NCBI GenBank assembly: GCA_944381475.1
Contig: CALWLH010000071.1
Coordinates: 1-64,000 of the forward strand
Direction of reading: 5' to 3'
Length of the DNA stretch: 64,000 nucleotides
Source: an uncultured Lachnospiraceae bacterium
GTDB lineage: Bacteria > Bacillota > Clostridia > Lachnospirales > Lachnospiraceae
The position numbers and the translations under genes were made by a program. Within the stretch, counting starts at the first letter, position 1; each line of letters begins with the position of its first letter. Of this stretch, positions 8,430 to 18,274 are shown in pieces. The notes below the pieces were generated by a model that saw nothing but the letters and a program-made list of their open reading frames with translations, was not told the origin of the DNA and did no database searches.

Positions 8430-9716
8430 ATGAGCGTACAGGTAGAAAAGCTGGAGAACAGCACTGCAAAGCTGACCATTGAGGTATCTGCAGAGAAGTT
8501 TGCTGAGGGTATGAAGCAGGCATACCAGAAAAATAAGAACCGTTTTAATGTACAGGGCTTCCGCAGAGGCAAGGCGCCCCAGGCATTTATTGAGAAAATG
8601 TATGGTCCCGAGGTATTTTACGAGGATGCTGCCAACGCAGTGATCCCGGATGCATACCAGGCGGCTTATGACGAGTGCGAGCTGGAGATCGTTTCCAGAC
8701 CTGAGATCGACGTAACCCAGATTAAGAAGGGAGAGCCCTTTATCTTTACCGCCACTGTAGCTGTAAAGCCGGAGGTAACTCTGGGGGATTACAAGGGTAT
8801 TGCTGTGGAGAAGGCGGATCTGTCCGTGTCCGAGGAGGAGATTGACGATGCAGTCCGCAAGGTACAGGAGAGCAACGCCCGCACTGTGGATGTGACAGAC
8901 AGAGCAGTTGAGGATGGAGATATCGCAAAGATTGATTTTGAGGGCTTTGTTGACGGCGAGGCCTTTGAGGGCGGCAAGGGTACGGATTACGCGCTGACCA
9001 TTGGCTCCCACAGCTTCATTGACAACTTCGAGGAGCAGATTATCGGCCACAGCATCGGAGATGCGTTTGATGTAAACGTAACCTTCCCGGAGGAGTACGG
9101 CGCGGAAAACCTGGCGGGTAAGGCCGCAGTGTTTAAGGTTTCTGTAAAGGGCATCCAGGAAAAGCAGCTTCCTGAGGCGGATGACGAGTTTGCCAGCGAG
9201 GTGTCTGATTTCGAGACCATGGCTGAATACAGGGAAAGTCTGAAGAACGAGCTGGCAGAGAAAAAGGAAAAAGAGGCAAAAACGGCAAAGGAGGATGCGG
9301 CTGTTGAGAAGGCTGTCGCGAATGCGAGCCTTTCCATCAGCGACCTGCAGATCCGTGACACTGCCCGCAGCATGATCAATGAGATGGCTCAGAACTTTCA
9401 GCAGCAGGGCATCAGTCTGGAAATGTATCTGCAGTATACCGGCATGACAGAGGATCAGCTTCTGGAGCAGATGCTTCCCAGGGCAGAGCAGAGAATCCAG
9501 TCCAGAGCGGTGCTCGAGGCAGTCGCAGAGGCGGAGGGCCTGACAGTATCCGATGAGGAGCTGGATGCGAAGTATCAGGAGATTGCTGATCAGTATAAGA
9601 TGGAGCTGGAGAAAGTAAAGGAGCTTCTCGGCGAGAATGGTAAGAAGGGAATTACCGGAGACCTTCTTGTTCAGAAGGCCATCAGCGTGATCGCTGACAA
9701 TGCGGTAGAACAGTAA
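8430..9716 (+). CDS. tig: Trigger factor, ribosome-associated chaperone and prolyl isomerase
   Basis: A 428-residue chaperone that binds the ribosome exit tunnel and nascent chains. The ribosome-docking signature GFRRGKAP is at residues 43-50. An FKBP-type PPIase domain spans about 160-245 ('DIAKIDFEGFVDGEAFEGG'), and a long helical, Glu/Lys-rich C-terminal domain follows. The ATG at 8430 follows AAAGGAGG with an 11-base spacer. An upstream in-frame ATG at 8367 would add residues encoded by the structured leader and is not used. The gene heads the tig-clpP-clpX run, with clpP 18 bases downstream. Confidence 0.97.
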   Translation: MSVQVEKLENSTAKLTIEVSAEKFAEGMKQAYQKNKNRFNVQGFRRGKAPQAFIEKMYGPEVFYEDAANAVIPDAYQAAYDECELEIVSRPEIDVTQIKKGEPFIFTATVAVKPEVTLGDYKGIAVEKADLSVSEEEIDDAVRKVQESNARTVDVTDRAVEDGDIAKIDFEGFVDGEAFEGGKGTDYALTIGSHSFIDNFEEQIIGHSIGDAFDVNVTFPEEYGAENLAGKAAVFKVSVKGIQEKQLPEADDEFASEVSDFETMAEYRESLKNELAEKKEKEAKTAKEDAAVEKAVANASLSISDLQIRDTARSMINEMAQNFQQQGISLEMYLQYTGMTEDQLLEQMLPRAEQRIQSRAVLEAVAEAEGLTVSDEELDAKYQEIADQYKMELEKVKELLGENGKKGITGDLLVQKAISVIADNAVEQ

Positions 9717-9734
9717 TTCAGAAAGGATTTTATT

Positions 9735-10316
9735 ATGGCATTGATACCTTATGTTATCGAGCAGACCGGACACGGTGAGCGCTCATACGATATTTTTTCA
9801 AGATTGTTGAAGGACCGTATCATTTTGCTGGGGGAGGAGGTCTCAGATGCAAGCGCCAGTGTCATTGTGGCACAGCTCCTGTTCCTGGAGGCGGAGGATC
9901 CGGATAAGGATATTTGCCTGTATATCAACAGCCCGGGGGGCTCCGTTACAGCAGGCATGGCGATTTACGACACCATGCAGTACATCAAGTGTGACGTTTC
10001 CACCATCTGTGTAGGTATGGCTGCAAGCATGGGGGCCTTCCTGCTTGCAGGAGGCGCAAAGGGGAAGCGCTATGCCCTTCCCAACGCGGAGGTAATGATC
10101 CATCAGCCCTACGGCGGCGCCCAGGGTCAGGCAACAGAAATCAGTATCGCTGCAGAGCATATCTTAAAGACAAAGAAAAAGATGAATGAAATGCTCGCGC
10201 AAAACTGCGGCCAGCCCTACGAAAGAGTAGCCCAGGATACGGAGCGTGACAACTGGATGAGCGCCCAGGAGGCGAAGGAGTATGGCCTGATTGACGCTGT
10301 GATGAGCAGACGCTAA
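9735..10316 (+). CDS. clpP: ATP-dependent Clp protease proteolytic subunit
   Basis: A 193-residue serine peptidase that forms the tetradecameric barrel used by ClpX and ClpC. The catalytic triad is visible as Ser98 (GMAASMG), His123 (MIHQPYGG) and Asp172. The 'YINSPGGS' substrate-binding strand is intact. Length matches the family. It lies between tig and clpX, the usual order in Firmicutes, so protease and unfoldase are made together. Confidence 0.98.
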   Translation: MALIPYVIEQTGHGERSYDIFSRLLKDRIILLGEEVSDASASVIVAQLLFLEAEDPDKDICLYINSPGGSVTAGMAIYDTMQYIKCDVSTICVGMAASMGAFLLAGGAKGKRYALPNAEVMIHQPYGGAQGQATEISIAAEHILKTKKKMNEMLAQNCGQPYERVAQDTERDNWMSAQEAKEYGLIDAVMSRR

Positions 10317-10355
10317 AATCCCCATGCTTCACAGTGTTTTATTTTGGAGGTAATA

Positions 10356-11648
10356 ATGGCAGGAAAAAATGATGAGGAAATCTGCGGCTTTTGCGGCAGA
10401 CCAAGGCGCCGCGTAAGACAGCTTATTTCCGGACAGCCAGGAATATATATCTGTGACGACTGCGTAAAACTCTGTATGGATATCGTAAGGGAGGAGCCGG
10501 ATTTCGACGACCTGGACGGTATCAATCTGTTAAAGCCACGGGAAATCAAGGAACAGCTGGATGAGTATGTGGTGGGACAGGAGCAGGCGAAGATTGCCCT
10601 TAGCGTTGCGGTGTATAATCATTACAAGCGTATCCTGCACAGCAGCGAAACGGTTGAGATCCAGAAGAGCAATATTCTGCTTTTGGGCCCTACGGGGTGC
10701 GGAAAGACATTTCTGGCTCAGACTCTGGCAAAAATCTTAAATGTTCCATTCGCCATCGCAGACGCCACCACCCTGACAGAGGCTGGCTATGTGGGCGAGG
10801 ATGTGGAGAACATCCTCTTAAAGCTTATTCAGGCTGCTGACTATGACATTGACCGGGCGCAGACCGGCATTGTCTATATCGATGAGATTGACAAAATCGC
10901 AAAAAAGGGCGAAAATGTATCCATCACCAGGGATGTTTCCGGCGAGGGTGTGCAGCAGGCTCTTTTAAAGATATTGGAGGGTACGGTGGCCAGCGTTCCG
11001 CCCCAGGGAGGCAGGAAGCATCCCCAGCAGGAAATGCTCACCATCGATACCACCAACATCCTCTTTATCTGCGGCGGCGCATTTGATGGCCTGGAAAGAA
11101 TTATCGAGCGCCGGATTGGAAAAAATGTGATCGGCTTCAATGCCGAGGTTTCTGGCAAGGAGGAAAAGAATACCGGGGAGCTCTTTAAATTGGTTTTGCC
11201 GGAAGATCTGGTAAAATTTGGAATTATACCCGAATTTGTAGGCCGTGTACCTGTCACATGCGCCCTGGATATGCTGGATCGGGATGCGCTTCTGCAGATT
11301 TTGACGAAGCCTAAAAACGCTCTGGTGAAGCAGTATGAGAGCCTGATGGGCATGGATGATGTGAAGCTGGAGTTTACCGAGGATGCATTGAAACGCATTG
11401 CGGATCTGTCTCTGGAGCGCAAGACCGGAGCCAGAGGACTGAGGGCGATTATCGAAAAAGTGATGCAGAAGCCCATGTTTGAGGTGCCCTCCGATATGAC
11501 AATTGGAGGATGCCGTATTACAAGAGAGGCTGTGGACGGGGAGGCGGATCCGGAATACATCTACCGCGATCCCCAGGTAGTGGCCAAGTCTGAGCGTGCC
11601 CGCAAGTTTGCAGCTGTACAGGCCGGATCGGATTACTCTTTTAATTAA
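10356..11648 (+). CDS. clpX: ATP-dependent Clp protease ATP-binding subunit ClpX
   Basis: A 430-residue AAA+ unfoldase that feeds substrates to ClpP. The N-terminal zinc-binding domain has Cys10, Cys13, Cys33 and Cys36. Walker A GPTGCGKT is at 111-118, Walker B '[10 protein letters not shown]' near 180, and the pore and sensor regions '[10 protein letters not shown]' and '[10 protein letters not shown]' follow. The ATG at 10356 follows TTGGAGGTAATA. The TTG at 10344 lies in that ribosome-binding site and is not the start. Confidence 0.98.
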   Translation: MAGKNDEEICGFCGRPRRRVRQLISGQPGIYICDDCVKLCMDIVREEPDFDDLDGINLLKPREIKEQLDEYVVGQEQAKIALSVAVYNHYKRILHSSETVEIQKSNILLLGPTGCGKTFLAQTLAKILNVPFAIADATTLTEAGYVGEDVENILLKLIQAADYDIDRAQTGIVYIDEIDKIAKKGENVSITRDVSGEGVQQALLKILEGTVASVPPQGGRKHPQQEMLTIDTTNILFICGGAFDGLERIIERRIGKNVIGFNAEVSGKEEKNTGELFKLVLPEDLVKFGIIPEFVGRVPVTCALDMLDRDALLQILTKPKNALVKQYESLMGMDDVKLEFTEDALKRIADLSLERKTGARGLRAIIEKVMQKPMFEVPSDMTIGGCRITREAVDGEADPEYIYRDPQVVAKSERARKFAAVQAGSDYSFN

Positions 11649-11668
11649 AAAGTATATAATGTTAAAAA

Positions 11669-11701
11669 ATCCCGGCTGCTGCATATACAGCAGCCGGGAT
11701 T
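11669..11701 (+). other. Intergenic hairpin between clpX and lon
   Basis: A perfect 13-bp stem (ATCCCGGCTGCTG with CAGCAGCCGGGAT) around CATATA. There is no T-run on the plus strand; on the minus strand the hairpin is followed by TTTTTT. On the plus strand it is better read as an RNA-stabilising or partial termination structure, leaving lon able to be read through from clpX or from its own weak promoter. Confidence 0.6.
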
Positions 11702-11758
11702 CGTAGTTCATTGTTGATACTAGAACCTTTTTAACGAAAAAAAACTGGAGAATAATCA

Positions 11759-14098
11759 ATGGATATGGAAATTATCACAGCACCGATTGTGATTTTAAAC
11801 AACCTCTCCGTATTTCCTGGAATCACAACACTGCTTGAGATTAACAGGAAGCAGTCCATACAGCCGGTGCAGTATGCAAATCAGAATAACAGACTGCTGG
11901 CATTTTTCATGCTGCGGGAGGAATATAAATTGCAGGAGCAGGATGAGGAGGATATACGCTTATCTCCTCAAAAGCTCTATCCCTTGGGAGTTATAGGCAG
12001 GCTTTCCCTTATGCAGAAGACTGCAGGCGGTACGCTGCGCATATCCGTGGAGGGACTGGAGCGCGTGGAGCTTTTGTCTCTGCAGGATTTTACAGCCACC
12101 CTTCAGGAGCTGCCCATGGAAATGGCCTTTCCTTTGACGGACACCAGTGAGGCCGAACAGGAGGCAGTCAGGGAGCTCATAAAGGAAAAATTTACCGCCT
12201 GCGTCAATGCCTATCCAAAGCAGGCGGGCATCAGTCCGTTGAAGAACCTGCTGGATCAGAACACGCCCCTTGGGGTGATGATGAATGCCATGGTGGCGCG
12301 GCTCCCCTTTAAGCCCGAAAAACGCTATCAGTTTCTGCAGACGACCCAGATCGCAGACAGAGCCTACCTTCTGATAGAGCTTCTGGATGAGGAAAAACGT
12401 GTGCTGGAATTAAAGGCATCCATCAATGCCAAGGTACGGGAACGAATTGACCAGAATCAGCGGGACTTTGTGCTGCGGGAGCAGATGCGCACCATTCAGG
12501 ATGAGCTGGGGGACGGAACGGCAGAGCAGCTTCAGGAGCTGGAGGAACGGCTGTCTTCCCTGAACGCCTCGGAGGAGGTATGCCAGCGATTGCGCAAGGA
12601 GCTTGACCGGTTAAAGTCCATGCCCTTTGGAAGTCAGGAGGGGGTTGTTCTTCGCAATTATGTGGAGACCCTCCTGGATATGCCCTGGAATGAGGCCACC
12701 ACTGAGAATAGGGATATTGCCCACGCGAAGGAAATCCTTGAGGAGGACCATTATAGTCTGGAGAAGGTGAAGGAGCGGGTGCTGGAATATCTGGCGGTTC
12801 GGAATTTAAATGGCGGAAACGAGAGCACCATTCTGTGCCTGGTTTGCCCCCCTGGAACCGGCAAAACCTCCATTGTAAAATCCATAGCCAGAGCTCTGAA
12901 CAGGAAGTATGTGCGTATCAGTCTTGGAGGCGTACATGATGAAGCGGAAATCCGGGGTCACAGGAAAACATATATAGGGGCCATGCCGGGACGTATCGCC
13001 AATGCCATCCGGCAGGCGGGAGTGGGAAATCCTGTGATACTTTTGGATGAGCTGGATAAGCTGGACAGCGACCACAGAGGAGATCCGGCATCCGCACTGC
13101 TGGAGGTGCTGGATTCCGAGCAGAATGTAAGCTTTAGAGATCATTTTATAGAGCTGCCCATTGACCTAAGTCAGGTTATTTTTATTGCAACAGCCAACGA
13201 TGCAGGCAGAATCCCAGGCCCTCTAAGGGATCGGGTGGAGATGATCGAGATCAGCAGCTATACCGCCAATGAAAAGCTTCATATTGCAAGAAACTATCTG
13301 GTGGAGAAACAGAAGGAGAAGCATGGCCTTTCAGCCTCCCAGCTGCTTATCACCGACGAGGCGATAAAAGCCATCATCCGTTTTTACACGAAGGAGGCGG
13401 GAGTCCGGGAGCTGGAAAGAAAAATCGGAGCGCTGTGCCGGAAGGCCGCCAGAAGAATTCTGGAGGAGGGAGCCGGGCAGGTTCTGGTGGATCGGGATGA
13501 TCTGGAGAACCTTCTTGGAAAGGCCAGATACAGGGAGGAGGATGTACAGCACATCAATCAGGTTGGCATTGTCACAGGGCTGGCCTGGACCAGTGTGGGA
13601 GGGGATACCCTGGAGGTAGAGGTGAATGTAATGCCTGGAAGGGGAAATCTGCAGCTCACCGGAAAGCTGGGGGACGTGATGAAGGAATCCGCCCAGACCG
13701 CCCTGTCCTATGTGCGCTCTGTCAGCGGCCAGTATGGCATTCCGGAGGATTTTTTTGAAAGGCATGACATCCACCTGCATGTGCCGGAGGGAGCAGTGCC
13801 TAAGGACGGCCCCTCCGCTGGAATTACCATCGCCACGGCTATTTTATCCGCTGTCACAAACCGGGAAATCAGGGGCGATGTGGCCATGACCGGCGAGATT
13901 ACTCTTCGGGGCCGTGTGCTTCCCATCGGAGGCTTGAAGGAAAAACTGCTGGCTGCAAAGACGGCGGGAATCAAAGAGGTTTTTGTGCCTGTGCAGAATC
14001 AGTCCGACATAGCGGAGCTGTCGGTGGAGATCACCGATGGTCTGGAAATACGCTATGTAAATGAGATGAATCAGGTTCTGACAGGAGCATTTGCATAG
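11759..14098 (+). CDS. lon: Lon protease
   Basis: A 779-residue AAA+ serine protease degrading misfolded and regulatory proteins. It has an N-terminal substrate-recognition domain (about 1-200), Walker A PPGTGKTS near 364, Walker B 'PVILLDELDKL', and the C-terminal protease domain. The Ser-Lys dyad is Ser686 (KDGPSAGIT) and Lys729 (GGLKEKLLAA), 43 residues apart as in known Lon enzymes. ATG at 11759 follows GGAG with an 8-base spacer. engB starts 65 bases downstream, the usual Firmicutes lon-engB pairing. Confidence 0.97.
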   Translation: MDMEIITAPIVILNNLSVFPGITTLLEINRKQSIQPVQYANQNNRLLAFFMLREEYKLQEQDEEDIRLSPQKLYPLGVIGRLSLMQKTAGGTLRISVEGLERVELLSLQDFTATLQELPMEMAFPLTDTSEAEQEAVRELIKEKFTACVNAYPKQAGISPLKNLLDQNTPLGVMMNAMVARLPFKPEKRYQFLQTTQIADRAYLLIELLDEEKRVLELKASINAKVRERIDQNQRDFVLREQMRTIQDELGDGTAEQLQELEERLSSLNASEEVCQRLRKELDRLKSMPFGSQEGVVLRNYVETLLDMPWNEATTENRDIAHAKEILEEDHYSLEKVKERVLEYLAVRNLNGGNESTILCLVCPPGTGKTSIVKSIARALNRKYVRISLGGVHDEAEIRGHRKTYIGAMPGRIANAIRQAGVGNPVILLDELDKLDSDHRGDPASALLEVLDSEQNVSFRDHFIELPIDLSQVIFIATANDAGRIPGPLRDRVEMIEISSYTANEKLHIARNYLVEKQKEKHGLSASQLLITDEAIKAIIRFYTKEAGVRELERKIGALCRKAARRILEEGAGQVLVDRDDLENLLGKARYREEDVQHINQVGIVTGLAWTSVGGDTLEVEVNVMPGRGNLQLTGKLGDVMKESAQTALSYVRSVSGQYGIPEDFFERHDIHLHVPEGAVPKDGPSAGITIATAILSAVTNREIRGDVAMTGEITLRGRVLPIGGLKEKLLAAKTAGIKEVFVPVQNQSDIAELSVEITDGLEIRYVNEMNQVLTGAFA

Positions 14099-14163
14099 GA
14101 GCGGGACAGCAAATCCATGAAGCCCGGGAGAACCGGCGGATATGAACATGGGGGAGAAGATAT

Positions 14164-14790
14164 ATGATTATAAAAAATGCCAGTCTGGATATTGTCTGCG
14201 GTATCACAAGCAGACTTCCAGAGACGGCCCTGCCGGAGTTTGCCTTTGCAGGGAAATCCAATGTGGGGAAATCTTCACTGATCAATGCCCTGATCAGCCG
14301 GAAGTCCCTTGCCAGAACCTCCTCAGAGCCTGGAAAAACCCAGACCATCAACTTTTACAAAGTGGAGTGCAGGCTGAGGGCAGGTGAGACTTCTGAAAGC
14401 TGGGACAGGGAAATGTATTATGTGGATCTGCCGGGGTACGGGTATGCCAAGGTTTCCAGACAGGAACGGGACAAATGGGGCGTGATGATCGAAAAATATC
14501 TGAATCAGTCAAAGCAGCTCCTGGATGTGTTCCTTTTGGTGGACATCCGCCACGAGCCCACCGCCAATGACCGGCAGATGTTTCAGTGGATCGCCGCGAA
14601 CGGCTACAGGCCGGTGGTTATCGCCACCAAGCTGGATAAGATCAACAGAAGCCAGGTGGCCGGACAGGTAAAGCTGCTCCGGAAGGAGCTGGGAATGGGG
14701 AAGGAGGATCTGCTGATTCCCTTTTCCGCCCAGACGAAGGATGGCCGGGAGCAGATCTGGGATTATGTACAGAAAAGGCTGACCTCTTAG
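14164..14790 (+). CDS. engB: Ribosome biogenesis GTP-binding protein EngB/YsxC
   Basis: A 208-residue GTPase required for 50S ribosome assembly. G1 GKSNVGKSS is at 30-38, the G2 region is 'SSEPGKTQTINFY', G3 is 'DLPGYGYAKVS', and G4 is the TKLD form (ATKLDKINRSQ) typical of this family. Length is normal. GGGGGAGAAG precedes the ATG. It is the last gene of the lon unit, and its stop codon lies inside the following terminator hairpin. Confidence 0.96.
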   Translation: MIIKNASLDIVCGITSRLPETALPEFAFAGKSNVGKSSLINALISRKSLARTSSEPGKTQTINFYKVECRLRAGETSESWDREMYYVDLPGYGYAKVSRQERDKWGVMIEKYLNQSKQLLDVFLLVDIRHEPTANDRQMFQWIAANGYRPVVIATKLDKINRSQVAGQVKLLRKELGMGKEDLLIPFSAQTKDGREQIWDYVQKRLTS

Positions 14791-14805
14791 AGGTCAGCCT
14801 TTTTT
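14776..14805 (+). terminator. Terminator after engB, probably bidirectional
   Basis: AAGGCTGACCTCT/AGAGGTCAGCCTT stem followed by TTTTT. Its complement also ends in a T-run, so it may serve the convergent glycosyltransferase gene. The engB stop codon is in the loop. Confidence 0.85.
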
Positions 14806-14845
14806 CAATCCGGCTGCGCTGCTGCGCCGGAAAAACAAAAAAGGG

Positions 14846-17074
14846 CTATGGCAGCCTGTAATATCCGTTTGTCAGGGAAAGATTCACATTGTAATAGGGA
14901 TCCGCTTTCAGCCGCTCATGCCATTTCTTGTCCAGCCTTTCCTTTTCCTGGTCAAATCGTTTCTGGGCTTCGTCTGAGAGCTCATATCCCCGGGATTTTG
15001 ACTCGTAGTGGTACATCTGGGCAAAGGCGTCGTAGACCACCAGGTAGCCTGCCTGCTCCAGCTTCAGACAAAAGTCCACATCATTGTAGGCCACGACAAA
15101 TTCCTCATCCAGACCGCCCACCGCGTCATAAACCGCCTTGGAGACCATGAGGCAGGCGCCGGTAACGCCGCTCATATCCTGGGAAACACAGGCCCTGGCC
15201 ATGTAGCCCGGCTCATCCTTTGGATAGTGGAGAAATACATGGTGGCAGCCCTTCATGACGCCGATAAGAAGTCCGGCATGCTGTACCGTATTGTCTCCAT
15301 ATAAAAGCTTTGCTCCCACAGCGCCCACATCCTTGCGCATACAGTATCCCAGCATGCTTTCAAACAGATCCGGGGTAATCACCTCCGTGTCATTGTTTAA
15401 AAGAAGCAGATAGGCGCCCTTTGCTGCGGCAGCTCCAAAATTGTTGATGGCGGAGTAGTTGAATTCCCCTTTCCAGGTGATGACCCGGATGCGGGGATCT
15501 CTTTTTTGAAGCTCCTGGTAGAGGGCGAAGGTTTCCGGCTCTGTGCTGTTGTTTTCGATGATCAGCAGCTCCAGATTGGCGTAGGTGGCCTTTGTCAGAA
15601 TGGAATCTATACAGCGGTTTAAATCTTCGGCGTGATCTTTATTGGGTATCAGAACTGAAACCAGGGGCGTTTCTGTCAGGGTAAATTTTGTCACATACCA
15701 GCCCGGCCACTGGGCGCGGCTGGCTTTTCCTGGAATGCCCATCCGCTCATAATGGGCGTTGATGGCAGCAACCCCGGCGTCAAAGGCATAGTCCTTGGAG
15801 GCGGCATTTCCTGCGGTGGAGGCTGCATGGCTGCGCCAGGTATAAAGGATGCGTGGAATATGCCATACCTTACGGCAACGTTCCACACAGCGCAGGGTCA
15901 GATCATGGTCCTGGGCCCCGTCCATCTCCGGATTAAATCCCCCCATCTGATCAATGATGGATTTCCTGACCATGAACATATGGCAGATGTAATTGTTGCA
16001 GGTCAGCAGGTCAATGTTGAAGTCGGATTTAAAATGGGGCTCTGTGCGGATATTCTTTTTGTCATCCAGCTTGTCCTCGTCGCAGTAGAGGGCATCAATC
16101 CTGTCGTCCCCATTGATGGCTGCAACATATTCATACAGAGCATCGGGGGCTAAAAGATCATCCTGATCCGCCAGCGCAATCCATTCCCCCTCAGCCATTT
16201 TTAAAGCGGCGTTGGTGTTGCCTGAAATTCCCCGGTTCTGGCGCAGACGGCCGTTTTTGATTCGGGAATCCTTCGCGGCAGCATCGTGAAGAATACGGCA
16301 GATTTTTTTATTATCCCCGCTGCCGTTTGCCAGACAGAGCTGCCAGTTCCCATAGGACTGGCGTTTTACAGATTCAATCATGGCAGTGAGATGCTCCGGC
16401 TTAGGGTTGTAGACCGGAACAAGAATGGAAATCAGGGGCATATGGGGAAAGCGGGCGGCCGCCTGCAGCTTCAAATCCTTTTCAGATGCCCGGTGCTTTG
16501 ACAGCCAGCGTCTGTAGCTCAGGTTTGTAAAGTATGGAATCCTCAGATAGATGGATTTCAGATAGCCCGGCTTGTTTTCACACAGCAGAAAATTTTTTGC
16601 CAGTCCCCCTATCTTGCGGAGCTTCATAAAGCGTCCGGTCCGGAGAACCTGAAGCTCCTCAGATATACCCACGGTCATCGTATCCGTGGGGTGTTGGATG
16701 GAGCCGCAGACAACCCTTACAGGCGCAGGAGCGCTTTTGTCATAGGAAAAGGTGTAGAGATAGGCGCTGCCGGGCTGATCTGTGTAGCGGGGGGACTCGT
16801 TTTTTGCATGCCTTGCCAGATGCAGCGTACATTGAACAGGGGTATTATCTGCTCCGAAAAACTGCAGCTTTATGTCATCCTGCGCCTTTGCAGGAAGCGC
16901 CCAGCCTGCGCCGAGGATCTGGGTTCCCTGAGCTGACAGCTCCTTTATACTGAATTTCATACGGTTCTTGTCTGCAGATGAAGGCGGCGGGAAGAGGTAT
17001 CTGCAGCTAATCCTTTCTTTAAAATATATGGTGATATCCGCCCCAATTTCCGCAAAAAATGGGGGCGTCCTCAT
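14846..17074 (-). CDS. Tandem-domain family 2 glycosyltransferase
   Basis: A 742-residue protein with two GT-A (GT2) domains. The first (about 215-440) starts at 'PLISILVPVYNP' and has 'ALADQDDLL' as its DxD-like metal site. The second (about 480-700) starts at 'PLVSVLIPNKDH' and has 'LLLNNDTEV'. The roughly 200-residue N-terminal part (MKFSIKELSAQG...) is beta-rich and resembles regions in polysaccharide rhamnosyl- or glycosyltransferases. It probably extends a surface polysaccharide in the cytoplasm; facing rmlABD fits rhamnose use, which is inference. The start is uncertain: the longest frame begins at 17074, and another ATG at 16960 (MKFSIKEL) fits the domain start. Neither has a strong ribosome-binding site. 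Confidence 0.85.
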   Translation of the reverse strand: MRTPPFFAEIGADITIYFKERISCRYLFPPPSSADKNRMKFSIKELSAQGTQILGAGWALPAKAQDDIKLQFFGADNTPVQCTLHLARHAKNESPRYTDQPGSAYLYTFSYDKSAPAPVRVVCGSIQHPTDTMTVGISEELQVLRTGRFMKLRKIGGLAKNFLLCENKPGYLKSIYLRIPYFTNLSYRRWLSKHRASEKDLKLQAAARFPHMPLISILVPVYNPKPEHLTAMIESVKRQSYGNWQLCLANGSGDNKKICRILHDAAAKDSRIKNGRLRQNRGISGNTNAALKMAEGEWIALADQDDLLAPDALYEYVAAINGDDRIDALYCDEDKLDDKKNIRTEPHFKSDFNIDLLTCNNYICHMFMVRKSIIDQMGGFNPEMDGAQDHDLTLRCVERCRKVWHIPRILYTWRSHAASTAGNAASKDYAFDAGVAAINAHYERMGIPGKASRAQWPGWYVTKFTLTETPLVSVLIPNKDHAEDLNRCIDSILTKATYANLELLIIENNSTEPETFALYQELQKRDPRIRVITWKGEFNYSAINNFGAAAAKGAYLLLLNNDTEVITPDLFESMLGYCMRKDVGAVGAKLLYGDNTVQHAGLLIGVMKGCHHVFLHYPKDEPGYMARACVSQDMSGVTGACLMVSKAVYDAVGGLDEEFVVAYNDVDFCLKLEQAGYLVVYDAFAQMYHYESKSRGYELSDEAQKRFDQEKERLDKKWHERLKADPYYNVNLSLTNGYYRLP

Positions 17075-17124
17075 GCCTGCTTCACGTACATTTTATTCTT
17101 CCCTGGTAATATGGGACTGATGCT

Positions 17125-17153
17125 ATCTTAACATAGCTTTTTTTCTTTTTCAA
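17125..17153 (-). promoter_or_regulatory. Promoter for the GT2 gene
   Basis: Minus strand TTGAAA (17148-17153), 17-base spacer, TAAGAT (17125-17130). Confidence 0.6.
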
Positions 17154-17308
17154 TGGCTGCCTCGCAGTTTCCAAAGATTTGGCGGGCACGAATTTCAATG
17201 CCGAATTTTTTTCCTTTTTTTGTCAAAAGAGCTTGACCGTGACGTTGCGTTATGGTTTACTATTATCTGAGGATTTAGGGAATATGAAATCTGTCAGAAG
17301 CATAAGTC

Positions 17309-17337
17309 TTAGGTTTTGGGACTATACTCTGTATAAA
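17309..17337 (+). promoter_or_regulatory. Candidate promoter for rmlA
   Basis: TTAGGT (17309-17314), 17-base spacer, TATAAA (17332-17337), giving a short leader before the ATG at 17365. A second possible promoter lies near 17232 (TTGACC with TACTAT about 18-19 bases on). Confidence 0.45.
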
Positions 17338-17364
17338 TACAGGAATAAAGGGAAGGAGTTTTTT

Positions 17365-18255
17365 ATGAAGGGTATTATTTTAGCAGGCGGCAGCGGAACC
17401 AGACTCTATCCGCTGACACGGGTAACCAGCAAGCAGCTGCTGCCCATTTACGATAAGCCGATGATCTACTATCCGCTGTCGGTGCTCATGAGCGCGGGGA
17501 TCAGGGATATCCTGATCATCTCCACACCCGAGGATACCCCCCGGTTTCAGGCTCTTCTGGAGGATGGAAGGCAGTTTGGCATCAGCCTGTCCTACGCGGG
17601 GCAGCCTAGTCCCGACGGACTGGCCCAGGCGTTCATCATCGGGGAGGAATTTATTGGCGATGATCCTGTTGCCATGATTTTGGGGGATAATATTTTCCAT
17701 GGGCACGGCTTAAAACGCCTTTTGCGGGATGCTGCGGCAAAGACCATCGGCGCCACGGTTTTCGGTTATTATGTGGATGACCCGGAGCGTTTCGGTATCG
17801 TGGCGTTTGATGAGAGCGGTAAGGCGGTTTCCATCGAGGAAAAGCCCCAGCATCCAAAGAGCAATTACTGCGTTACCGGTCTGTATTTCTACGACAACCG
17901 GGTTGTGGAGTACGCAAAGAGCCTGAAGCCCTCCGCAAGAGGAGAGCTGGAGATTACGGATTTAAACCGGATCTATCTGGAAAAAGGGGAGCTGGAGGTG
18001 AGCCTTTTGGGACAGGGCTTTACCTGGCTGGACACCGGAACACATGAATCCCTGGTGGACGCTACAAACTTTGTAAAGACCATAGAAACGCATCAGCACA
18101 GGAAGATCGCCTGCCTGGAGGAGATTGCATACATTAACGGCTGGATCGGGCGGGAGGAGCTTCTGGCGGTTTACGAAATTTATAAGAAAAACCAGTACGG
18201 CGCATACTTAAAGGATGTGCTGGAGGGCAAGTATCTGGACAAAATCCGCAAGTAA
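17365..18255 (+). CDS. rmlA: Glucose-1-phosphate thymidylyltransferase
   Basis: A 296-residue nucleotidyltransferase making dTDP-glucose from glucose-1-phosphate and dTTP, the first step of dTDP-rhamnose synthesis. The signature GGSGTRL is at 8-14, followed by '[18 protein letters not shown]', 'GDNIFHG' and '[14 protein letters not shown]'. Length fits RmlA. GGAAGGAG lies upstream of the ATG at 17365; the open frame extending upstream to 17179 has no support. rmlB follows 19 bases later. Confidence 0.97.
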   Translation: MKGIILAGGSGTRLYPLTRVTSKQLLPIYDKPMIYYPLSVLMSAGIRDILIISTPEDTPRFQALLEDGRQFGISLSYAGQPSPDGLAQAFIIGEEFIGDDPVAMILGDNIFHGHGLKRLLRDAAAKTIGATVFGYYVDDPERFGIVAFDESGKAVSIEEKPQHPKSNYCVTGLYFYDNRVVEYAKSLKPSARGELEITDLNRIYLEKGELEVSLLGQGFTWLDTGTHESLVDATNFVKTIETHQHRKIACLEEIAYINGWIGREELLAVYEIYKKNQYGAYLKDVLEGKYLDKIRK

Positions 18256-18274
18256 AAGAAAAAGGAGAACAATC

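Noticed and set aside
8409-9773. A 454-codon open frame on the minus strand opposite tig
   Set aside because: Antisense shadow of tig: it mirrors the codon pattern of a highly biased gene, has no ribosome-binding site and matches no family.
11669-11701. Intrinsic terminator separating clpX from lon
   Set aside because: The hairpin is strong but has no T-run on the plus strand; the T-run is on the minus strand where no gene ends. Listed as a hairpin only.
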